Shown here one piece after another: positions 25,559-36,400 of a stretch of DNA of 64,000 nucleotides. The translations under genes and the position numbers were made by a program. Each line of letters opens with the position of its first letter. Within the stretch, counting starts at the first letter, position 1. A model generated the notes under the pieces. It worked only from the letters and a program-made list of their open reading frames with translations, did no database searches and was not told where the DNA came from. The stretch spans positions 21,002,348 to 21,066,347 of the forward strand of contig CM025853.1 in the NCBI GenBank assembly GCA_003952965.2. The letters are read 5' to 3'. Source of the DNA: Morella rubra (Eukaryota; Streptophyta; Magnoliopsida; Fagales; Myricaceae).

Positions 25559-26855
25559 TGTTGAGAAAGGTCAAACTGTGCCATATGAGAGAGAAGAGGC
25601 TACAAGAGAGATCGCCAGCTGGACATAGAGATGGATGACCTAGATGTAATCAAGAGAAGATTCCTTTTGATGAGAGGAGGGACACATGGTAGCTTAGGAT
25701 TGATTTAAGGCCAAGATTGTGGCAGCATCTTTTCCAAAACTCTAAAAGACTCTAGAGCACTAGGTGACAGCGTAGGAGGATGCTACATGCCCCTTACCAA
25801 TAGTAATGGATAAGGAGACATGTGTCACCCAATGAGAGGGCCATGTGCCTCCATAATGATTGGGTCTTTAATTCTAGGAAGGAATATTTGTCTTTTCAAG
25901 GGACAAGTGAACTAGACAAGGGAGATGGTAACATGTGTGAGATTCTTTGAAGGAATATCCATAGCATATTGGGCATATGTCCAAAGGAGAGTAATTTTAG
26001 GCTTTTAGGAAATTTCCTAGCCATTTCCTTTTGAGGTAGAAGAGAGAAAGCACAGTCTATATATGGGTAGGCTATTCTTTATGTTATTTTACAAGCTTTG
26101 ATGAATAGAGAATAATCCTAAAGCGTTTGCTCAAAACCCGTGTCTTTTCTTACTTTGTTGGGATTTAAAGAAGCACAATAGTGATTGTCTAAACCATCAT
26201 GAGATAGTTTAGCATCACGTTTTGTGAGCTTGAGGCAACCATGTGGTTGATTCTCTAACTCGCCATTGTTCTTGAGCCTAGCCGACCGTAGCTAGTGCTT
26301 AAGTGCAAATATCCATCACTCACAATCCCCCTAAGTGTTTGTAGCGTCCTAACAACACTTGTTCTTTGTCCATCACCACCCATATACACATTCACCATTC
26401 TTAAACATCACCACCCATATACATATTTACCACTACCATCCATACACATGGCTATCTTTTCCCCAAAAACTATCCATAATAGCCAAACACATAACCATTA
26501 GCCATATACATCATAAAAAAACCTAGCTTACCATAATCCATGCAAGGCGATCATCCAAAAGGCACCCGTAAAAGACAAGTATCCAAAGTGCAGCAAGCTT
26601 AGGCATTTCAGCCATCTTAGCTCCTCATCTAACTCAAAGACGTCAACCAAGCTTTTTTATAGAGCTTCGTTCCATCCAAAGTTACCATGTGGCCGTGCCT
26701 CTTATTCACAAGGCATTGTGAGTAGCCACCTCATTTTTTCCATACACTTTCTTACTTATCGTTTCCTTTCCATTTGGCACCTTGTACCACATAGGTATCA
26801 AAACTAGGCCATTGGTATTCTCATTCTGTTCACGGTCGAAAACAAGACCTTACCA
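25559..26855 (+). repeat. Right LTR of the gypsy element
   Basis: Partner of 16412-18391, beginning TGTTGAGAAAGG. It keeps the empty site of the MITE (GGGTAGGC|TATTC at 26065-26077). Confidence 0.9.
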
Positions 26856-26859
26856 ATTA

Positions 26860-28389
26860 CCTTACCCTTCCCAATCGTCTTCTAGGATGCAAGGACTTGT
26901 ATAAAACACAAGTTGGGTAGAAAAATCAAACAGCAATTCAGTTGCTCATATAGTTTTCTTGTAGATAAATGATTAAAAGTGAAAGAAGGCATGCATAAAA
27001 CATTCTGCAAGAAGATGGAATCATTTAGCTTAACAATCCCAATGTGAGTAACCGAAACAACCTTACCATTTGGTAAGCGGACAGAGTATGCAGCTTTAGA
27101 AAGTCATGTGAGTAAAAAGAGAAATGTTGCAGATCATATGGTCTATAGCAGCAGTGTCAATAATTCAAGGAATTGGGTTAGAAGTGTGTGAAGAGAAATG
27201 TATAGCAGATAAACACATGGAAATACCAGACATTGCTGGAATGTGTTTGGAAAGAGTTTGAATATGGTTGGCTGAATGAGATGTGGCCGAATGATCATTA
27301 GATTTAAGCAATGCCATGATTTCTTGGTTTTGTCCCTTTGTTAAAAAGATTGAACCTTCAATGTCTTCCTCAGAGTCATTCAAGGAATGCCCAGTCGCTT
27401 GATTCGCAAAGCCTCTAGCAAGCTTGATTTTACCATATAATTTATGACTAGGTGAGTACCTATGTAGCTTGTAACACCGATCTATGGTGTGACCTGTCAT
27501 ATCACAATGAGAATATATTGCTAGTTCTACATTGCCAGCCTTGAAGCAGTTCTTAAGGGCATGACTAGAAATTGTACAATGGCTACAATATGATTTTTCT
27601 TTCTTGAAATTACTAGTTGATTTGTTGCTAAATCTAAAAGAACCAGGTGTTCCTCTAGTTTTAGGTTCAGTATTGCCAAAAAGAATGTTCCTTTAGCGTT
27701 CTTGCTGTTGCACATAGGAGAAGACCTTGTTAATTGCTGCAATGGCTCAATGAGCATGATTTGGTCTCTCATATTAGAATAAGTATCCTGTAAGCCCATT
27801 AAAATCTATATAACACAGTCTCACTAATATCGTTCAGTTAGAACTTTCAAATTCCCACAATTACATACAGGTATGCATTCATATACAGTAAGTTCATCTC
27901 ATAGAGATTTTAGTTTACCATAATAGTTGCTGATCGTATCTTCTCCTTGAGTCAAGTTGTTCAGAAACTGCTTAAGCTCACAAATCCTGGGTCCATTTTG
28001 TTGTGCAAAATTTTCCCATAATTCACACCAAATATCCACCACTTCATCAACGAAAGCAACGTTGGAACGAAGAGGCAGAGAAATAGAATTATGGAGCCAT
28101 GATACAACCATATCGTTGCTCTCTCCCAGCTATCAAGAAGTGAGTTACCCACGCTAGGTTTAGTGAGAGTTCCATTGACAAAGCCCACCTTGTTCTTGGC
28201 CCTGAGTGCTCACAACATGGAGCGTGACTAGTGGGGTAATTTTCAGTTGTGAGATGCTCTGTAACTAGGATTGTTCCTAGGCTATCAGAAACTTCTAGTC
28301 GGTAGTGATTGTTTGGATTGGTCATATTGGTATGTGGGTTAGTGGTTTTCAAGGTATTAATAGTTTCATCTTCTATGGCCGCCATAAAT
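26860..28389 (-). pseudogene. Copia gag-protease remnant
   Basis: Read on the - strand from the primer-binding site. MAAIEDETINTLKTTNP and HYRLEVSDSLGTILVTEHLT form the gag start. Then come a gag segment (WCELWENFAQQNGPRICELK) and a zinc-knuckle region (CSHCDMTGHTIDRCYKL). The protease site reads IIDTAAIDHM, where DTG-T is normal, so the catalytic-site glycine is changed to alanine. The pre-integrase motif IQVLAS-stop-KTIGKG follows at about 26870-26910. The gypsy insertion begins there. Several frame changes are present. Confidence 0.87.
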
Positions 28390-28401
28390 GCTCTGATACC
28401 A
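28390..28401 (-). other. Primer-binding site of the copia element (initiator Met tRNA)
   Basis: On the - strand the bases next to the LTR read TGGTATCAGAGC, the standard plant copia primer-binding site. This fixes the element's orientation and the LTR inner edge. Confidence 0.93.
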
Positions 28402-28695
28402 TGTAACTTTTGTAATGCAAAGGAAAAGAACACGACGAAGAAGATGAGAGGAGGTTTGTGGGAATGCTCCGTATATTCAATTGTATTGCACGTTGTGTGC
28501 TATGTACACTATATAATGAATAAATAATCCTAACTAACTGAGAAAAACCAGAAATGCCCTTTAACTAATTGGACAAAAAGACAATGCTACGTAATAGAAG
28601 GAATAACAGAATGAGGAATGCAAGAGGAACCAGCGGCTGCATGAGAAGGCTGACTAGACTTGTAAAGCTTAGCTTAGCTTCTGCATGTTGTAATA
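28402..28695 (-). repeat. 5' LTR of the copia element
   Basis: Homologous to 15590-15872. On the - strand it ends ...GTTACA directly before the primer-binding site. The outer edge near 28695 is set by where the LINE flank resumes. Confidence 0.87.
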
Positions 28696-28754
28696 TCTCC
28701 AATATTAAAAGAAGGTGTGTGGACCATTTCACTCAAATCATTCAACACCAATAG
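28696..28754 (+). mobile_element. Continuation of the LINE fragment beyond the copia insertion
   Basis: NIKRRCVDHFTQII follows in the frame of NSLWFACNSVIHW...VDITAIFS, which ends at 15589. It also aligns with NIKRRYVNYFTKA at 13258-13300. This proves that the copia sits inside the LINE. Confidence 0.75.
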
Positions 28755-28760
28755 ATGACC

Positions 28761-30450
28761 CTTGATATTCCAAGGCATCTAGATCAACACCCTATTCTTG
28801 GCCTCACCGGTAGAAAAGGTGAATATAACCTTATTGTCTTCCACCTCTTCCATTTGAAGAGTATGGATCAAATGTTTGGAGCTAAAAATAGCCAAATGGA
28901 TTCCAGCTTTGTTGAAGGGTTGATCAGAGATAAGTTTACTAGTAAGGACAAGGCTTACAGGGTTGTCATCTAAAAAACAATCCTCGTTTAGCTCTCTAGA
29001 GTCTACACCCTATACTAGAGCTTTGGTGTGATTAACCAAATCATCCACTTCCCCAAAAGGGGGATGCCATAGAGCAAAACCAGGGAAAGGAGAAAATGGG
29101 ATGGTGGAAAGGGATAGACGGAGAGCAGAAACCAGAAAAGCAGATAAGGCAAATGAGAGGGAACTAGGGAGAAGAGAAAATGAGAAGGTGGAAAGGGATA
29201 GACGAAGAAAAGAAAACTAGAAAAGCAAATAAGGCAAACGAGAGGGAGAAAAAAGATAGAAATGTTGTGACAAATCGACAAAAAGAAGGGACAAAGGTCA
29301 AGGAAGAAAGAGATATGGAGAGACGGTAGGGGAGAGGAAGATGAAGGCAATGCGGCAGGGGTACAATAATGTGGAAAACTTCATAAGGTAGGAAGATGGG
29401 ATCCCTGGGGAGGAAAGGTCAGAGCCTTTAGAGAGCTCCACTATAGGGAGCGGCCTCATCTCCATTTAGATTGCTTTTGAATCCAATATAATGGATTCTA
29501 AAAGCATGTTTGCATTTAGTAATTTTTAGAAATTTTGGCAATATTGTGAAAATTAAGGTAGATTAAAATTTTATTGAATTTTGTGAAACAGTAGTGAGAA
29601 TTTTAAAGTTTTGTGGGATTTGGTGAAATGGTGAAGAAAAAGATGATTTGAATAAATTTTGTATATTTATTGTAATAGAAATAGATGATTTGATGGGAAG
29701 AGAGTGATGATTTTGAAGTTTATTATTATTATTATTATTTTTGAAAATTTTGAAATTAAAACAAAAAGAGAAATAAAATTGTTGTGGGTTCCTTATTTAA
29801 TGTGAAAATTGAAAAAAATTAAAAAAAAAAAGTTATAACAAAATTCTTGTTTGCATCTAAAAATTCTTAAAAGCTCGACTTTTTTTACAAAATTTGGTTT
29901 TAAAACAGGCCCCGAAGCCCGTAATGCACTGAGACAAGCAAAACCTTTAAATTCTCTTAACGTCACTCCCAATTGATACTACTCTATCAATGGCTATAAT
30001 GTTGATTTTTTTTTTTCTTAGGCTATAATGATGATTTCACTCTGGCCCAGAGTTCTTCCGGGAAGTCCTTCAGCCCCTCTCTGTTTTTCTAGGTAATAGC
30101 AAAACTTTAATTAAGGGGATTACTAGCGCTAGGCCCTGACCAAATTGGCCCAAGGCCCACATAAAATCTAAACCATTTTTTTTTACACTTTTTTATTATT
30201 ATTATTACTTTTGCAATGGGTTCGTTCAATTCCTTTTGACATTACTCTCGCTCAAGAAAGGAACAACAAACACATTTGGAGCCATTAACATTGCTGTGCG
30301 TGGCAGCCATAGAAGTAAGTCTCGAATATCATCAGCGAGGCAACGACAAATTACTACCTCCTCCTAAACCGGAATCACCGGCCTCGCTCGGAAGGCGGAA
30401 GGCCGGAATCCAGCCCAGACCGCTGCACTCCTCACATGTAATCTGTATAT
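28761..30450. other. Intergenic sequence upstream of the plastid-protein gene
   Basis: Contains an 84-bp purine-rich tandem repeat (29091-29258), an AT-rich block with (TTA)n/(ATT)n at about 29720-29740 and poly-T tracts. The open frame at 28755-28973 has no recognised family. The gene's promoter and 5' UTR must lie near 30200-30450, but no convincing TATA box was picked out. Confidence 0.5.
29091..29258. repeat. 84-bp purine-rich tandem repeat, two copies
   Basis: Copies begin AGAAAATGGGATGGTGGAAA (29091) and AGAAAATGAGAAGGTGGAAA (29175). Both continue with GGGATAGACG and GAAAAGCA.ATAAGGCAAA. G+A content is very high on the + strand. Confidence 0.85.
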
Positions 30451-33400
30451 ATGAACTCTGTAAACACTCTAACCCATACTTATTCCCTCTCATGCTTCCC
30501 TCTCCCACACCACCGCCGCCGCCAGCACCAATGCCACCCCAAGCCTCTCTACCTCCCCTCCCTCTCCAGTTCCTCCATTCCTCCCCGAAGGCGTCGTACT
30601 TACCGAAGAAGGAAACTCAAGTTCACGTCCCCCTCCACCACCGACTCCTCCCCTGACCTTAAGCTCCAAACGGTCATAGACCTCAATCTCTTCTCCCCTC
30701 AAACGTCGCCGTTCGTGGAAACCTTTTACCGCTCCTCGCAGTCAAAAATCCACCAATTCTTTTCTTCTGCAACAGACGCTTTTGAGGACCTTCAGACTCT
30801 GATTGCCCTGGACTATGACCGCAGAATTATCGTGTCCTGTCGCCGATCTACGGTTCAGTTCCTGGGCAGTTTGGTCGTTTGCAGTTTCGTGTTGGTTTTC
30901 GCTTTTTGGGCTTTGTGTAAAATAGTGTCGGCGTTTCTTTGGGGCCGGTCCGGGTTCGGAAACGGCCCAGTTGTAGTGCGGCGGGACCGGAGTCTTGGGG
31001 GAAGAGAGGTTGTTGTTGGAAGTGGGGTCAGTGTGGAGAGAAATGTTAGGATTTCGGGGAATCCACTGTCGCCGGCTTCCAGTGTCAACGTGAGAGCGTC
31101 AGAGAGAGTTCAGAGGAATCGGTTCCGGCAGCTGGAGAAGAAGCTGCCAAAATGGTGGCCGGTTTCGGTGGAGCGGCCAGCTTTTGTGATGAATAAGCTG
31201 GAGTATCAGAGGGAAGCTGACAGGTTGATACGAGGTTAGTGTTCGTTTGCTCTTCTTTTAGAGGACTTTACTGAAATTTTAGTGATGTTTCTGGTTGTCA
31301 AATTCCTAATCTATTGTTGGCCTGTGTTTTAGTTGTTCTGCTAATTGCTAATTCCTGACTAAACTCCGACAAGCAGAAATTTGCATCTTTTCAATAGTTC
31401 GTTTAAATTTCACTGAATATGCTGAGTGCTTTTCTTGTGCTTGTTGACCAATTTTAGTCCTACTAAACTTAGGATACTATAATATTATTTGGAGGATTGC
31501 TATGTGTAACCCGCTGATTATTAATATTGTGGTTAGGTTTTTTGGCTCTATCAACTAGCAGAGCTCAAAGGGCCGTTTTTATTCATTTGAGTGTGTATAC
31601 GGTTTTGACTATTGTCGGTTTCTGCTGAATGACTTAAGTACTCCTACTTTGTGATAGGTCCGTACTATTCTACACTAAGATAAGAAACTGAAATGGAAAT
31701 GGAAGAACTGAAATTATATGATTCTTCTTAGGGCGCAGGAACAAGCCACACAATATCACTTGGTACTAATACTCTGCCTTCAGTCAAAAACTACTGTTAC
31801 TTATATAACTATCCTAGGAACTAACATAACGAAACTGCAGCAGCTATCCTAGGAACAAAGCCAACGAAAAGAAAGCGTAACTGACGTCACTTGCCAACGG
31901 CTACCTTATTCAAAGCTGAAGACTAGCTCTTCTTAAACTAACTGCAATAATAACAGAAATTAGGCTTCCGAACACAACAGGGTCTATCATCCCTCCCCAC
32001 TTCAACAATAACCATGTCCTCAAGGTTAAGTGTAGGAAACCTTTCTCTAAGCACATCATACTCTTCCCACGTTGCATCTATTTCTGGCAATGCTTTCCAG
32101 CAAACCAAAACTTCCTCCACTAACTTGCCACCTCGTTTGATCCAACGAAATTCTTAAATTGCAACTGGTTCTAAATTGGGCTGTCCGTCATCTGCTATTG
32201 GAGGAACCGCAGGACGAAACTCTTTGTTGTTGCCGAGCTGTTTCTTTAGAAGTGAAACATGAAAAATTGTATGGACTTTTGCTGAAGTGGGTAAGTCAAG
32301 CCGATAGGCTACTTTCTCGACACATTCAACAATTTTATACGGTCCAAAATATTTATGAGAAAGCTTTTGGTGGGCTCAACGAAAAACCGACTGTTGGCGA
32401 TAAGGTGGTAACTTGAGATAGACCCACTCGCCGATGTCGTAGCTGATATCCTGTCGCTTCTTGTCCGCTTGCTGCTTCATACGATTTTGCGCTTTCTCTA
32501 AATTTTTCTTGAGCTCCTTGAGTAAATGATCTCTGTTTACCAGTGAGCAATCCACTTCGTTGACGACTGAAGTTCCCTCCATGTAATGCACAATGTTAGG
32601 TGGTTGACGTCCATATAAAGCTTCAAATGGAGTCATTCCAACAGCCACATGGAATGTGGTATTGTACCAAAATTCAGCCCAAGCTAAATTTGATTCCTCA
32701 TGTACGAGGATATTGGCTGCAAAGGCATCGCAAATACTGTTCCACACATCAATTTACTACCTCTGTTTAGCCGTCGGATTGAGTGTGGTAGGCTGAACTC
32801 ATGTTCAATTTTGTTCCTTACAACCTGAAAAATTCTCGCCGAAAGTTGCTAAAAAAAATAGGATCTCGATCGCTTACCATAGTTCTTGTCATACCATGCA
32901 ATCTAGCCACTCCTATGAATACTTCTGCAACCCTTTTTGCTGTGTAAGGATGTGATAAGGATAGAAAATGAGCTTATTTTGTGAAACAATCAATTATGAC
33001 CAAGATGACGTTTTTACTGCAGGATGTTGGTAGTCCTTCTACTAAATCTAAGGAAATATCTTCCCAAACTTGTGATGGAATAGGAAGTGATTGGAGAAAT
33101 CCGGATGGTGATTGAGACTCATACTTGTTCTATTGGCAAACTTGGCACTCAGCTACATAGCGCTCCACCTCTTTCTTCATTGATTCCCAAATAAAAGATT
33201 GCGACAATCTTTTGTATGTCCTTAGTGCTCCAAAATGTCCGCCAAGTTTATAGTTGTGAAATTCCTCCAATAACTTTGCCTTTAATTCTTACTTATCAAA
33301 AAAAACTTTGCCGTAATTCTGATGTTGGAGAACTTACTCCTAAAAGCTTGCTCAAAGGGGAAGGGAGCCCAAGGCATATAAACCTCACATTAGCATCTCA

Positions 33401-36400
33401 TACTACTAATGTGGGACAGATCTCATACTCCCCAAATGGTCCATAATATTCTACCACGCTTTGCAGCTCTGGTGCCCACGCAGGTTGGCCGTGCACTAGG
33501 TTTTCCTATTCCTGGGTTAACACTGCAATGCCGGTGTCACCCCCACCACACGATTGCAACTCAGAGGCATGGTGTGGGCTCTAATACCAATGATAGGTCC
33601 CGTACTGTTCCACACTAAGATAAGAAACTGAAATGGAAATGGAAGAACTGAAATTATATGGTTCTGCTTAGGGCGCGAGAACAAGCCACAATACAATATC
33701 ACTTGGTAATAATACTCTGCCTTCAGTCAAAAACTACTGTTACTTATATAACCATCCTAGGAACTAACATAACGAAACTGCAGCAGCTATCCTAGGAACA
33801 AAGCCAACGAAAAGAAAGCATAACCAACGTCACTTGCCAACGGCTACCTTATTCAAAGCTGAAGACTAGCTCTTCTTAAACTAACTGCTATAATAACGGA
33901 AATTAGGCTTCCAAACACGATGGGGTCTATCACTTTGTTGATGTCAACCGTACAAATGCCTCGTCTTATATAGTTAATCAAGCAAGGACCCTGATACATT
34001 TGTTTAGTTTCTATTCTCTTCAAGACAAATTTTTGCTAAGAAAACATTGACTTCATAAAGCCCTTAACTTCTATGCCTTGAAATACATTCATTTGACTTT
34101 GATGGATGGAGGCATCACCTATAAACCCTTGAAATTCTGATTAAGCTAAAAAAGCGTTATCCAAATTTATGTATCCCGACCAACTTCAAGCAAGGCGTTG
34201 TATTTTTAGTATTTATACATAAGTGAAATTATAATGAAAGCAAAATGGAATTGCAAAATCAGATGCTTGTTAGATGATCACGCATCACCTTTCTTCTATG
34301 ATAGTAACTCCGGAGCGCTAGTGGTTTTCTAAAACCATTCCTACTGAATTTCTATTATCAGAGTTTCCGCATCTAGATTCTAAATTAGCTAGTAGTAGGC
34401 ATGGTGAGCAAGAAAATCGAGTAATTTGAAAGCTCCCTATGCCGCCAAATTTTGGGGGTGAGTTTTTTCATGGCTATATATGGCTGATTGCTTCCTCTGC
34501 TGCCTCAAAGTCTATGGTTTGTTGCATAATTGGAACTAAAAACTGGTGTTGTTGTGTCCTGGAAGGTATTGTAGGTGAGTACATTTATTCCCTCGAGTAC
34601 GGAGGCAGGGCCTTGCTATTGTTCACGAGCATGACATTTGTGGATAAGATATCGTATTGTTATTTCCATGAATTGCTGCTATTCTTGGTTCAAAGCTTAC
34701 TTACTAACTACCATGGGTTGGCTGTTAGTACTTTATCGGACGTGGTTTAAGATGGAGGTTTTTCTTCCTATGTCGTCAATATTGACCCACCCTTTATTTA
34801 AAGACGGAAAAGATGTTTATTTTTATGTTTTTTACAAAAAGAGTTTTTTGGTTGACAAGAGAGAGAGGAAAAGAAAAAGATAGAAAGAGGTTTTGAGAGA
34901 GAGAGGAGACCATAGTTCGATGCCTTTAGCAATCTCCCCCCCAGTTGCCCCTCTCCCCCCCCCCCCCCCCCCCCCCCCCACCCCAAAAAAAAAAAATGAT
35001 GGTAAAACAAATAGTTTCTTTTCCATGTCTTGTCAAATCCAAACAAAGAAATAGAACTCAGTCCACCAAATAGCTACATCATTCTAGGTATCATTTCAAT
35101 TTTCATTTTGAAATAAGATTTCAACTTACTTTTCACTAGCTTCAGTTCCACATAATCTTGACAAGAGAGAAAATAATTGCGGCTGTGTACTGGTGGGTGA
35201 GCAGTGAGTTGTGATTCTTTTCATGTTCATCAATGAAGTATGCGCTGCTTATCCCTGAAAAAGAAAAGGAAATTGAAAACTTTTGTTCCTCACAGACTAG
35301 CGTTCTTTTTAAACTTGTATACTTTTGAAAATTTTGATTGTGCTGAATGTGTCATCCGCTGTCTGTCCGATGGAAACTTAGAGCTATATGTGGTGTTGAT
35401 TGGCTTGTGGCTGATTTGGTTTGCCGACACGTGGGACTTGACATGTTAAGTAACTTTAATTGAAGAAAGCATGTAAAGTAAGACCAGTACCTCCCTGTCT
35501 GTATCTGTATGTAGCTGTTAACTAATCACAATGCTTCCAATAATAGAGTAGTAGCAGAAGCTCTGAGCTCTGATGCCTTCATTGTGATATGAAGTTTTAA
35601 TCACATTTGGCGAAGTTTGTCTATTAGCTGTATAAGATTAGACACATTATATCTCTCATGTGTGTCTGGTCTTTGGGTGCAGCAAGTAAATTTGGTCTTT
35701 TTTTAATGCTATTTGTTATATATACGTTATGTTTGTATTTCATTTATATCAAAAGTATTCTCAAATATGGAATTTTGTGTTTCTTGCAGGTAAAATTATG
35801 CATTTCTCAAAGTTTTCTTGAGGTTATGGTCATACTTTTTTCAAGTTGCAACTCATCCACTTCATTTTCAGTGATCGTGGACAATAGAATGAAGGGAAAG
35901 GACATAATGGAGGATGATATTGTTCAAGTCAGTGATTCTTTTATGTCATTTTATTTGATTGTGAGATATATGCTCAGATAGTCTCACTTAAAAGTGAATA
36001 GACCCTTCTAAACTTTTCTCATAAAAAGAAACTGTTATTTTCTGGACACTTTCTGTTCACTTGTCTGCATACAGTCAGAAATACGTAGACAAATGCAATA
36101 AGACGTCTGCATGTATTCATAACGGGGTGGCTTTATTTACATGCAACCAGGCCTGCATACTGTGGTCCATTTAACCCTGTGCTCAAGGACTTTTTGTTAA
36201 ATACTGTATAAATGAGGACTATTTAAGTTGCAGTAGAAGTAGGCCTCTAGCCAAATCGTGTTTATTCATGTAACACGTGGAAAGTCAATATGCATGCAGC
36301 AAAAATGTAAGTACTTATGGTCAGGTGAGCGGTTAGTGCAACCTTCTCAGAGCAGGGAGGGTTCTGGTTTTTCTAGGCTGCTCCTTATGTGAAAATCTTT

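Larger units (their letters stand above)
16412..26855 (+). mobile_element. Ty3-gypsy retrotransposon nested in the copia element
   Basis: Two long LTRs (16412-18391 and 25559-26855) flank a shortened gag and aspartic-protease region on the + strand and two hAT transposase insertions. The LTRs start TGCTGAG/TGTTGAG and end near ACCA. Without its MITE the left LTR is about 1.33 kb; the right is about 1.30 kb. No reverse transcriptase or integrase of this element is visible. The flanks CTAGA and ATTAC do not match, so the insertion lacks a target duplication or was followed by a deletion of copia sequence. Confidence 0.85.
15590..28695 (-). mobile_element. Ty1-copia retrotransposon, split by a gypsy element
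   Basis: It reads on the - strand. The upstream (5') LTR is at 28402-28695, the primer-binding site at 28390-28401, gag and protease remnants at 26860-28389, the RNase H remnant at 15873-16395 and the downstream (3') LTR at 15590-15872. The flanks are TCTCT (15585-15589) and TCTCC (28696-28700), a 4-of-5 target duplication. The LINE frame is continuous across the insertion. Most of integrase and reverse transcriptase is absent at the place where the gypsy element sits, so the copy is dead. Confidence 0.85.
31652..33932 (-). mobile_element. Internally deleted Ty3-gypsy (chromovirus) element in intron 1
   Basis: A 2281-bp element with LTRs of 338 and 342 bp, TGATAG...CTATCA ends and a perfect 5-bp target duplication CTTTG (31647-31651 and 33933-33937). 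The primer-binding site, on the - strand next to the right LTR, reads TGGTATTAGAGC. A polypurine tract (AGTGGGGAGGGA) abuts the left LTR. Only integrase and chromodomain sequence remains; gag, protease, RT and RNase H are gone. It sits antisense to the host gene within a spliced intron. Confidence 0.94.

Noticed and set aside
16407..26860. 5-bp target duplication for the gypsy in the nest
   Set aside because: CTAGA and ATTAC differ; no duplication is claimed.
30276..30656. Alternative 126-codon frame starting upstream of the plastid-protein gene
   Set aside because: It ends inside exon 1 in another frame. The frame from 30451 continues into the conserved exons.
34439..34883. Two overlapping open frames in intron 1
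   Set aside because: They lie in a spliced intron, overlap in different frames and resemble nothing known.
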